A DNA stretch of 64,000 nucleotides from Novosphingobium pokkalii (GTDB lineage Bacteria; Pseudomonadota; Alphaproteobacteria; Sphingomonadales; Sphingomonadaceae): assembly GCF_014652855.1 (NCBI RefSeq), contig NZ_BMZP01000014.1, forward strand, positions 30,586 through 94,585, given 5' to 3'. The first letter of the stretch is position 1; each line of letters starts with the position of its first letter. Below, one piece after another: positions 26,345 to 33,590 of this stretch. Both the position numbers and the translations under genes were made by a program. Under the pieces are notes generated by a model. It was not told where the DNA came from. It did not search any database and worked only from the letters and a program-made list of their open reading frames with translations.

Positions 26345-26868
26345 GCGCTGGCCTGTGGCTGCCGCTGCTGCGTCGCGCGGCACCCTGGCTTGTTCCCTGG
26401 CTGCTGGTCGCGCTGCTGGCCCTGGCCTGCCGCCACTATGCTGCCGTGGCCACCACGCGCGCGCAACAACTGGCCAGCCAGGACAGCGCCTTTCGCGCCG
26501 CACAAGCCCAGGCGCAGGTCGCTGCCGGCGCGGCGCGGGCGCGGCAGGAGGAACACTATCGCCAACAGGCCCAGGCCCAGGAGATTCGCCATGATCAGGA
26601 ACTGCAAACGGCCCGCGCTGCCGCTGCTCGCTATGCTGCTGCTCATCGCGTGCAGCCCGCGCCCCTTGCAGGTGCAGCCGGCCCTGCCCACGCCGCCGCC
26701 GAAGATCACGCCGCCGGCGTTCGCGAAGACCTGCCCGCCGCTGGTGTCGTGGTATCCCAGGACGACGTGCAGGCCTGCACCGAAGTGACGGCCTATGCCC
26801 TCTCCCTGCGCGAATGGGCGCTGGGCATCGGCACGTCCGTCACGGCGCCGATGCCAGGCCAGCGATGA
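26341..26868 (+). CDS. Rz-like inner-membrane spanin
   Basis: A 175-residue protein with an N-terminal membrane anchor (APWLVPWLLVALLALACRHY), then a long Ala/Gln-rich periplasmic coiled coil. Together with an outer-membrane lipoprotein it would fuse the two membranes in the last step of phage lysis. The Rz1 partner is encoded entirely within this gene in the +1 frame (26591-26788), as in lambda, which strongly supports the call. The stop at 26866-26868 directly abuts the stop of gloA on the other strand. Confidence 0.78.
   Translation: MSAGLWLPLLRRAAPWLVPWLLVALLALACRHYAAVATTRAQQLASQDSAFRAAQAQAQVAAGAARARQEEHYRQQAQAQEIRHDQELQTARAAAARYAAAHRVQPAPLAGAAGPAHAAAEDHAAGVREDLPAAGVVVSQDDVQACTEVTAYALSLREWALGIGTSVTAPMPGQR
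26591..26788 (+). CDS. Rz1-like outer-membrane spanin lipoprotein nested in Rz
   Basis: A 65-residue lipoprotein wholly inside the Rz gene in the +1 frame. It has a basic start (MIRNCKRP), a hydrophobic signal (ALPLLAMLLL) and a lipobox LIAC with the lipid-anchored Cys at residue 21. The mature part is about 45 residues and very Pro-rich (QPALPTPPPKITPPAF), as in lambda Rz1. AGGAG lies 7 bases before the ATG, although this is inside another gene. These traits together make chance unlikely. Confidence 0.82.
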   Translation: MIRNCKRPALPLLAMLLLIACSPRPLQVQPALPTPPPKITPPAFAKTCPPLVSWYPRTTCRPAPK

Positions 26869-27297
26869 TTACCAGGTGCCGGTGTTGGGCATGCTGGCCC
26901 AGGGCTCTGCCGGTTCGAGACGGCCATCCTGGAGCAGTTCGATCGAGATGCCGTCCGGCGTCTTCACAAACGCCATGTGCCCGTCGCGCGGGGGGCGATT
27001 GATCGTGATGCCGGCATCCATCAGCGTCTGGCACGTGGCGTAGATATCGTCCACCTGGAACGCCAGGTGCCCGAAATTGCGCCCGCCAGCATACGTTTCG
27101 GCGCGGCCATCGGGATCGGGCCAGTTGTAGGTCAGCTCCACTTCATAATCCTGGCCCGGCGCGGCCAGGTAGATCAGCGTGAAACGCCCCTGCTCGCTGG
27201 AAAAGCGCCGGGTTTCCTGCACGCCCAGCAGATTGAAGAAGGCAATCGTGGCCTCAGGGTCGGTCACGCGGATCATGGTGTGGAGAAACTTGGTCAT
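26869..27297 (-). CDS. gloA: Glyoxalase I (lactoylglutathione lyase), VOC family
   Basis: Converts the methylglyoxal-glutathione hemithioacetal to S-lactoylglutathione. The 142-residue protein has the four expected metal ligands in place: His in FLHTMIRV, Glu in YEVELTYNW, His in FGHLAFQV and Glu in ISIELLQ. The C-terminus (EPWASMPNTGTW) looks complete, although the phage cassette ends at its stop codon. Start at MTKFLHT is fixed by the family; the frame continues upstream. It is a single host gene and a useful marker for the phage boundary. Confidence 0.87.
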   Translation of the reverse strand: MTKFLHTMIRVTDPEATIAFFNLLGVQETRRFSSEQGRFTLIYLAAPGQDYEVELTYNWPDPDGRAETYAGGRNFGHLAFQVDDIYATCQTLMDAGITINRPPRDGHMAFVKTPDGISIELLQDGRLEPAEPWASMPNTGTW

Positions 27298-27464
27298 CGT
27301 AGGTAGGCTCTGCTCCAGTTGAGCGGTCAAGATAAGCCCGCCCTTCCGGGATTGCACCCCCCTGCCCCATGCATACCCTTCGGCCCAAGGCTCTCGCATG
27401 CAGCTTGCCCCCGGACTGCCACATTGCATTGATTGCCGTTTCGCGGCGCGGCATAAGGCGCGCC

Positions 27465-28178
27465 ATGTTCAAGCACCTGATGCCCTCCCGCCCCACCCAG
27501 GAACGCTCGCTGGCTTGGCGCATGGGGTGGTGGCTGGGCCGCGCGATCGTGCTGTTCCTGGTCGGCAGCGTGCTGTGGGTGCTGATCTACAAGTGGGTGC
27601 CGGTGCCGATCACCGCCACGATGCTGATGGACGGCAATGGCGTGACCAAGGACTGGACGCCGCTGACCCGCATCGACCGCAGCATGGTGGATGCCGCTAT
27701 CGCCGGCGAGGATTCGCGGTTCTGCACCCATCGCGGGTTTGACCAGGCGGCGATGCTCCAGGCGTTCGAGCGCAACCAGCAGGGCGGGCGCATCCGCGGT
27801 GGCTCCACGATCAGCCAGCAAACCGCCAAGAACGTGTTCCTGTGGCAGGGTGGCGGCTATTTCCGCAAGGGTCTTGAGGCCTGGTTCACCGTGCTGATCG
27901 AGCAGATCTGGGGCAAGCGACGGATCATGGAAGTCTATCTCAACGTCGCGGAAACCGGCATCGGCACCTATGGGGTGGAGGCCGGGGCCCAGCGCTATTA
28001 CAACAAGGGCGCGCTGCACCTGTCGCAGATCGAGGCAGCCCGGATCGCCGCCGCGTTTCCCCAGCCCAAGGTGCGCGAAGTGACCGGCGCCAGTGGCTTC
28101 GTGCGCCGCCACGGCAATGCCATCGCGGCCCGCTCCGCCGTGGTGCGCGGGCAGTACGACACCTGCGTCTACCAGTAA
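27465..28178 (+). CDS. mtgA: Monofunctional peptidoglycan transglycosylase
   Basis: Polymerises lipid II into glycan strands at the inner membrane. The 237-residue protein has one N-terminal membrane helix (RAIVLFLVGSVLWVLIYKWV) and a GT51 domain: catalytic Glu in AAIAGEDSRFCTHRGFD, then RGGSTISQQTAKNVFLW and RRIMEVYLNVAETG. There is no transpeptidase domain and the length is normal for MtgA. Start MFKHLM is preceded by AAGG. The gene is divergent from gloA. Confidence 0.93.
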   Translation: MFKHLMPSRPTQERSLAWRMGWWLGRAIVLFLVGSVLWVLIYKWVPVPITATMLMDGNGVTKDWTPLTRIDRSMVDAAIAGEDSRFCTHRGFDQAAMLQAFERNQQGGRIRGGSTISQQTAKNVFLWQGGGYFRKGLEAWFTVLIEQIWGKRRIMEVYLNVAETGIGTYGVEAGAQRYYNKGALHLSQIEAARIAAAFPQPKVREVTGASGFVRRHGNAIAARSAVVRGQYDTCVYQ

Positions 28179-28183
28179 CGCCA

Positions 28184-28219
28184 AGGGGCAAGACGCCAAA
28201 GAGGGGCAAGACGCGAAAG
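28184..28219. repeat. Two-copy 18-bp tandem repeat
   Basis: Units aggggcaagacgccaaag (28184-28201) and aggggcaagacgcgaaag (28202-28219) differ at one base and start 6 bases after the mtgA stop. They look like a recent tandem duplication. The rest of the 406-base gap to 28584 contains a terminator for the TonB receptor gene and nothing else I can support. Confidence 0.7.
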
Positions 28220-28521
28220 GGCCGCCTCCCTGCATGGGAAGCGACCCCCTCCAGCGTGTAAGCCGAGCCGCCGGATATCGCATCGTGGCAGGCAGGGCTT
28301 GCCCCCTTCTTGCCGCATGATCACGCAATCGAACGCAGTGACGACCGAAACGGGCGTCGGATCAATTCTGCTGCGAGGCACAACGATCGATTCCCGGATT
28401 CGTTCCGCTCGCGATTTTTTGCTTGGTCACCATGACGCAATCACCGTCCTTCCGGATAGTGCAGTGCAGCACGGCTGACCGCAACATGCGCCCGGCCCGA
28501 CGCAGCAATAAGGCACTATGC

Positions 28522-28561
28522 AAAAAACCCGCCGCCACCCATGGGGTGACGACGGGCCTTT
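28522..28561 (-). terminator. Rho-independent terminator of the TonB receptor gene
   Basis: On the minus strand a 13-bp-class stem (cccgtcgtcaccc / gggtggcggcggg, with a few G-U pairs) around cat ends in TTTTTT. It lies 24 bases after the receptor stop codon. Confidence 0.85.
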
Positions 28562-28584
28562 GTGCTTGGGCTGGTCCCGAAGGA

Positions 28585-31257
28585 TCAGAAGCCGAAGCTG
28601 ATCGAACCCATGATCGTGCGCGGCGGGCTGATCTGGGCATAAGTGATCGGCGAGAGAGTCGTCGACTGGCTGTTCAGCGTGCCGCTGAAGCCACCGACGT
28701 AGGTTTCGTCGAACACGTTGATCACGTTCAGTTGCAGGAACGTGCGATTGTTGAAGATGGGGCTGACCTTGTCCAGGCTCAGCTTCGCATCCAGGTCGAC
28801 CTGGGTATAAGCCGGGGCCTTTGCCGGGAAGATTTCCTGGCGAGTGTTGTTGCCTGTGTTCACGTAGAACGGCAGGTTCTGGTCGTTGACATAGCGCGGA
28901 CCGGTACGCTTGGCCTGCACGCCCAGCGACACGGGGCCGACGGTGCCGTCGATGCGGCCACCGAAGGTATAGACCGGAGCGCCGGATTCACGCTTGCCGG
29001 CGGTCTGGTAGTAAGCCGTGCCAGAGGAGGAGAGCACGCCGCCCGTGTTGATGAGGGGGCAACCATACATGCCCAACTGGGCATTTTGCAGCGAGCAGTC
29101 ACCCGCTTCCACGTTGTCGCGAATCTTGGAGTGCAGGTACGAACCATAGAGATAGATCGCCAGGTCGCGTACCGGGGAGTACGAGAGCGAGCCATCGATG
29201 CCGTACTTGTCCACGCGGCCCAGGTTCCGGTAGATCGTGGTGTTCAGGTCACGATCGAAGGTGGAAGCCAGGCGGTTCTGGTAGATCGTGTACCAGGTCG
29301 AAACCTGGGCCATGAGCTTGCCCGAACGATAGCGCACGCCAAGGTCGAAGTTGTCGGTCGATTCCGGGTTGGGCGTAGCGGCAGAGCTGCCCCTGGGGAA
29401 GTAGAACGAGTTGTAGAGGTTGTCGGTGCCCGGCACCTGCAAGCCCTTCGAATAGTTGGCGAAGATACCCACATTCGAATTCACCGCAAAAGTCGCGCCC
29501 ACGCTCGGCAAAGCCTTGCTGTAGGTGAAAATGCGCTGCTGCGGTGCAACCCAGTTCGTGGGCGTCAGCACCTTCGTGCCAACCTTTTCGATCGGCAGGT
29601 TCGTGTCGGGATCAATCAAATAGGTGCTAGCCGCCGCGAACGCGGCATTCGCCGCATCGCTGCCGAAGCAAGCATAACCGCCAGACCTGTTGGTGAAGCA
29701 GTACTGGTTGAGGTTGCGCTTGAAGAACGGCACACGCACGCCGGCGTTGATCGTGAGGCCGCCGAACTTGCCACGGTACTCACCCGAAACCTGGTGCAGG
29801 ATGGCATAGGACAGGCGATTGCGGCGCTGCATCACGTTGCCGTTCACGTCCGTGATCGGATCGTTGACCGGGAAGTAGGTGCCGGCCGTGCCGTTGGTGT
29901 TGTAAGTGCCGAATTCGGCCGTCTGGCGGTGACGGCCACGGTCATACGAATAGGCCAGGCGGATGGTCTGGTCGGGATTGATGTCATATCGCAGCGAGGC
30001 GATCAGGCCAAGACGGATGGTCTTGGTCTGGCTCGGCGCGATCAGGCGCACGGTGTCCAGCTTGTCGCCGTCGCCGTTCAGATCCTTGCCGAAGTAATAG
30101 TTGGAGCCATCATAACCGGTCAGGCCCGACACGCCATTGATCGTGGTGGTCTTTTCGCTGGCCGTATAGCCCAGGGTGCCGCCATTGGCGCTGGTCCACT
30201 GGATCGACGGATCGACCGTCAGCACCAGCCCGTCGGCCAGGGTAAAGCGCGAGGAAATGCGGATGTTGGCCGTGTCGGACGGATTGATGCGATAATCGTA
30301 GTCAGATCCGCAGGCGCCCGTTGAAGGCGCCACGTCAGCCGCGCCGGCCACAGGGGCTGCAAAAGTGCAGCGGGCGGTCTGGTAGAAGCGATCGTCGCCC
30401 GAAACCGGGTAACGGTTACCCGAACCAGTGCCGACCACGCGCGTGCCGGTGTTCTCGATCCACATCGGGACCGAGCCGAACGCGTTGTTGCGGTTGCGGT
30501 TATAGTGGCCGGCGATCGAGATGAAGTCACCGTTGCTGCCCAGCGGTTGGTACAGCTTGGCGTTGTACTGCTGCTTCTGGATCTTGCCGATGCCGCCATA
30601 GATCGTGTCGTTGCGCGAATTCGACGCCGTTACATAGGCGCGCAGGCCACCGGCGGTGAGATTGCCGGTATCGACTTCGCCGAAAATGCGCATGTAGCCG
30701 TATTCGCCGGCCGAACCGATCATCCGCGCGTGGAAATCCTCGGTGGGATTGCGCGAGCGATAGTTCACCGTCGAACCCGAAGCCGCCGCGGTGGGCGAGT
30801 CGACATCGGTGGTGCCCAGGTTCACGTTGACCTGGTCGATGACTTCGGGATCGAGCTGCTGGTTCGAATAGATCGCATAGCCGCCGGTGTCGTTCAACGG
30901 GATACCGTCAAAGGTCTGCGAAATGCGGGTGTTGTCGAAGCCGCGAATATAGAGCACGCCGCCCGACGAACCGAACGGATCGTTGTTCTGGAAGCTGACG
31001 CCCGGAACGAGGTTGATGATGTCGTTGATCGACTGGCCGGGAGCCTGGTGCGCGATGATCGTCTGGTCGAGAACCTGCTTGGCCTTGGGCGTGTCAGGAA
31101 GCTGGACGCCGTTGACCGACTTGGTGGTGCGACCGCTGACGACGATGGTCTGCTGTTCGAAATCGACCGAGCCAGTGGACTGGGCCAGAGCGGGCGTGCT
31201 GGCCAGGGCCATGCCCAGCGCCAGCAGAGAGCCGGCGGTAAGGTGCGAGCGGTGCAT
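28585..31257 (-). CDS. TonB-dependent outer-membrane receptor
   Basis: An 890-residue outer-membrane transporter for a ligand too large for porins. It has a signal peptide (LLALGMALASTPALA), a plug domain with GQSINDIINLVPGVSFQNND and GGVLYIRGFDNTRISQTFDG, a long barrel of aromatic-rich strands, and a final strand ending in Phe (IMGSISFGF). No TonB-box or cofactor motif tells the ligand; sphingomonads use such receptors for siderophores, sugars and aromatic compounds. It is a single gene with its own terminator and a 381-base leader, and no regulator or partner gene is adjacent. Confidence 0.92.
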   Translation of the reverse strand: MHRSHLTAGSLLALGMALASTPALAQSTGSVDFEQQTIVVSGRTTKSVNGVQLPDTPKAKQVLDQTIIAHQAPGQSINDIINLVPGVSFQNNDPFGSSGGVLYIRGFDNTRISQTFDGIPLNDTGGYAIYSNQQLDPEVIDQVNVNLGTTDVDSPTAAASGSTVNYRSRNPTEDFHARMIGSAGEYGYMRIFGEVDTGNLTAGGLRAYVTASNSRNDTIYGGIGKIQKQQYNAKLYQPLGSNGDFISIAGHYNRNRNNAFGSVPMWIENTGTRVVGTGSGNRYPVSGDDRFYQTARCTFAAPVAGAADVAPSTGACGSDYDYRINPSDTANIRISSRFTLADGLVLTVDPSIQWTSANGGTLGYTASEKTTTINGVSGLTGYDGSNYYFGKDLNGDGDKLDTVRLIAPSQTKTIRLGLIASLRYDINPDQTIRLAYSYDRGRHRQTAEFGTYNTNGTAGTYFPVNDPITDVNGNVMQRRNRLSYAILHQVSGEYRGKFGGLTINAGVRVPFFKRNLNQYCFTNRSGGYACFGSDAANAAFAAASTYLIDPDTNLPIEKVGTKVLTPTNWVAPQQRIFTYSKALPSVGATFAVNSNVGIFANYSKGLQVPGTDNLYNSFYFPRGSSAATPNPESTDNFDLGVRYRSGKLMAQVSTWYTIYQNRLASTFDRDLNTTIYRNLGRVDKYGIDGSLSYSPVRDLAIYLYGSYLHSKIRDNVEAGDCSLQNAQLGMYGCPLINTGGVLSSSGTAYYQTAGKRESGAPVYTFGGRIDGTVGPVSLGVQAKRTGPRYVNDQNLPFYVNTGNNTRQEIFPAKAPAYTQVDLDAKLSLDKVSPIFNNRTFLQLNVINVFDETYVGGFSGTLNSQSTTLSPITYAQISPPRTIMGSISFGF

Positions 31258-31638
31258 TGGTGTCCCCGTTGCGTGTTTGCGTCACCGCAACGCAGCGACG
31301 CGAGATGGTCCGTTCCCTCGCCGCCGCCGGACAGCCTGACGCAGAAGCGAGAGGCCGACGCATAAGCGAGAGGCCGGCGCTCATTTCCACACACCGGCAG
31401 GCTTCCCTGACCGGTTTCTTGTGACACGAAAATGACAAAATTTCTGCAATCTTTACTTGATTTGGGTGAATGCGACAAAATGCTTCCAGCGCCGGCCAGA
31501 AAGCTTGCCGATCATTTCAAGTGAAAGCAGTCACACGCAACGATGCTGCAAATTGTGGCGCCTTCGCAACAACAGCAAAGATTTTGAGCATGTGCGGAAC
31601 ATTCCGGCACACAGCCCGAAGCGCGCTGCGGTGTTCCG
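31258..31638. other. Gene-free leader of the TonB receptor with 19-bp tandem repeat
   Basis: No gene is seen in these 381 bases. Units gacgcagaagcgagaggcc (31338-31356) and gacgcataagcgagaggcc (31357-31375) form a two-copy tandem repeat with one mismatch. Beyond it the stretch is AT-rich and contains a possible promoter for the receptor gene. Confidence 0.6.
31450..31478 (-). promoter_or_regulatory. Possible housekeeping promoter for the TonB receptor
   Basis: On the minus strand TTGTCG (31478-31473) and TAAAGA (31455-31450) are 17 bases apart in an AT-rich patch, giving a leader of about 190 bases. This is a weak match and only a candidate. Confidence 0.3.
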
Positions 31639-32454
31639 TCAGGCTTCGCTCGCCGCCACCGAATCGTCCTGCGCCACGAGCAACCAGCGCTCGGCTCCTT
31701 CCAGGCCCACGGCAGTCAGGCGGCCCGACGCATAGGCTCCGGTATCGATGCCCAGGCGCAAGGGGGAAAGCTCAGGCTCGTCGACGATGGTGTGGCCATG
31801 CACCACGGCGAAATCGCGCGGGCTGCGATCGGCAATGAACTCGCCGCGAATCCAGCGCATGTCGCCCGGCACCTGCTCGTCCAGCGGCACGCCGGGACGA
31901 ATGCCGGCATGGACGAAGACATAGTCCCCGATTCGCACCTGGTCTTCCAAACTGCGCAGGAAAACGAGGTCATCTTGCGGCACGAAACCGGGCATGGCCG
32001 CGCGCAGTTCCTCCAGCGTCATCCGCGCATAGTCATCGGGATCGATGGGATAGCTCAGCAGCGTCTCGCGCCCGCCGTGGCGCAGGAAATGGCGCAGCGT
32101 CTCGTCACGCTCGAACGCGCCAAGGAACATTTCCTCGTGATTGCCGGCCAGGATGCGCACGCGCCGCCGCTGCATCCAGGCACGAGCCGCGGCGATCACA
32201 CCGGCGCTGTCCGGCCCCCGATCGATCAGGTCGCCCAGCAGGATCACGGTGGTCTGTGCCGGCGCCTGGGCGGGGCATTCGCTGTTGCGAGCGGCATCGT
32301 CCGCTTCGATCAGCGCAATCATCTGCTCGAACAGGTCGAGCCGCCCATGGATATCGCCCACCGCATAGACGCGCTGCCCCGGCGGTACCAGCGTGGGTGG
32401 GGCAGCCGGCTCTGTCCGGCCACCGGAAACAAGGGACTTGAGCAACTTCAGCAT
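31639..32454 (-). CDS. Calcineurin-like metallophosphatase (Ser/Thr phosphatase type)
   Basis: A 271-residue cytosolic metallophosphoesterase with the three metal motifs in order: AVGDIHGRLDLFEQ, LLGDLIDRGPDSAGV and ILAGNHEEMFLG, then VFVHAGIRPG and VVHGHTI supplying later His ligands. Relatives act on phosphoproteins or on dinucleoside polyphosphates; the sequence does not decide. The start MLKLLKSL is chosen because the motif set begins about 30 residues later and upstream frame extension looks non-coding. Single gene, divergent from the porin gene. Confidence 0.85.
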   Translation of the reverse strand: MLKLLKSLVSGGRTEPAAPPTLVPPGQRVYAVGDIHGRLDLFEQMIALIEADDAARNSECPAQAPAQTTVILLGDLIDRGPDSAGVIAAARAWMQRRRVRILAGNHEEMFLGAFERDETLRHFLRHGGRETLLSYPIDPDDYARMTLEELRAAMPGFVPQDDLVFLRSLEDQVRIGDYVFVHAGIRPGVPLDEQVPGDMRWIRGEFIADRSPRDFAVVHGHTIVDEPELSPLRLGIDTGAYASGRLTAVGLEGAERWLLVAQDDSVAASEA

Positions 32455-32704
32455 GCACCGGCCGTGACTTTTTCCAAACCGATATATGGGCGCAGTTGCG
32501 CGCGAGACAAGCGTCAGAAACACTATGATGCACAAAAGACACATTCCAGAACGAGAATGCCACGGCTCGCGGAATGATCTTGTGCAACGCAGCAGGCCCC
32601 GGCATCCAGACAAGCGCAAGTCGTCAACCGGTCCACGCAAGAAAGAGGCTGGGGCGATTTGTGCAGGCGGGGCGACGCGTCAAGACAAAACAAAGAGGTA
32701 TTTC

Positions 32705-33499
32705 ATGCGTACGTCCATCAAGTCGCGCGTGGCCAAGGCTGCCACGGCGCTCAGCCTTGTCGTCGCTGCTGGCTATGCTGTGCCCGCGATGGCCGACGAG
32801 ACCGCGCCCCCCAGCGATTTCAAGGTGACCGGTTCGGCCGGCGTGATCAGCCAGTACCGGTTCCGCGGCATTTCCCAGTCGAACAACCTGCCCGCCGTCC
32901 AGGCTGCCCTCACCGTTTCGCACAGCTCGGGCTTCTATGTCTCGACCTGGGGTTCGAGCGCGTCGGCCAGCCCGGCAGTCAACATCGGCGGCACCGAAAT
33001 CGACGTCTACGGCGGTTTCACCCACGGCATCGCCAACAGCGGCGTGACGTTCGACGTCGGTCTCTATGGCTACATCTATCCCGGCGCCCCGGGCCTGAAC
33101 TTCTACGAAGTCTACGGCTCGCTGTCGAAGACGCTCGGCCCGGTCAACGCCAAGGCCGGCATCAACTTCGCCCCGCACCAGAAGAACCTGGATGTCTATG
33201 CGACCCGCACCGACACCTATGTCTATGGTGAACTGTCGGGCGCTATCCCCAACACGCCGTTCACGATCCACACCCACCTGGGCCACACCGGCGGCGCGTT
33301 CAACTATACCAAGGAATACATCGACTACACCGCCGGTGTCAGCACCACCTGGAAGAACCTGACGCTCGATTTCTCGGTGGTCGGCACCAACGTGAGCCGT
33401 TCCGACGCTGCGGCCAATCCCTTTGCCGGGGTTTCGGGCGAGCAGATGTATCGCGCCGGCAAGACCGTGGGCGTTGTCTCGCTGATGGCGACGTTCTGA
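32705..33499 (+). CDS. TorF-family putative porin
   Basis: A 264-residue outer-membrane beta-barrel of the family annotated TorF/TIGR02001. It has a signal peptide (ALSLVVAAGYAVPAMA), the family start DFKVTGSAGVISQYRFRGIS, and alternating aromatic strands ending with a C-terminal Phe (VSLMATF). Such proteins are often abundant in sphingomonads and induced by stress or particular carbon sources; substrate is unknown. Start MRTSIKS follows AGAGG. A perfect rho-independent terminator follows the stop by about 55 bases. Confidence 0.83.
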   Translation: MRTSIKSRVAKAATALSLVVAAGYAVPAMADETAPPSDFKVTGSAGVISQYRFRGISQSNNLPAVQAALTVSHSSGFYVSTWGSSASASPAVNIGGTEIDVYGGFTHGIANSGVTFDVGLYGYIYPGAPGLNFYEVYGSLSKTLGPVNAKAGINFAPHQKNLDVYATRTDTYVYGELSGAIPNTPFTIHTHLGHTGGAFNYTKEYIDYTAGVSTTWKNLTLDFSVVGTNVSRSDAAANPFAGVSGEQMYRAGKTVGVVSLMATF

Positions 33500-33553
33500 T
33501 CGATCAATGTTTTGCAGGCGTCCGTCGGCATGACGGACGAGGGCAACAGGGGG

Positions 33554-33587
33554 AAAGCCCGCGTCGCACCAGCGACGCGGGCTTTTT
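33554..33587 (+). terminator. Rho-independent terminator of the porin gene
   Basis: Perfect 11-bp GC stem gcccgcgtcgc / gcgacgcgggc with loop acca, flanked by AAA on the left and TTTTT on the right. It sits between the porin gene and the converging efflux operon and ends just before the outer-membrane factor stop codon. Confidence 0.93.
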
Positions 33588-33590
33588 CCT

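Larger units (their letters stand above)
10719..26868 (+). mobile_element. Podovirus-type structural gene cassette (prophage remnant or domesticated particle locus)
   Basis: About 22 genes lie on one strand with mostly overlapping start/stop codons: regulator-like, terminases, portal, scaffold, capsid, cement, tail tube, nozzle, internal protein, spike, holin-like and spanins. The order and protein types match BPP-1/T7-like short-tailed phages. No integrase, repressor, replication, recombination, RNA polymerase or endolysin gene is present, and no flanking direct repeats were found. Frames are open throughout except for one split gene. The last phage stop codon touches the gloA stop codon with no gap. 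Confidence 0.88.

Noticed and set aside
10373..26900. Attachment-site direct repeats bounding the phage cassette
   Set aside because: Comparison by eye of the gloA end with the 10.1-10.7 kb region found no shared stretch long enough to trust.
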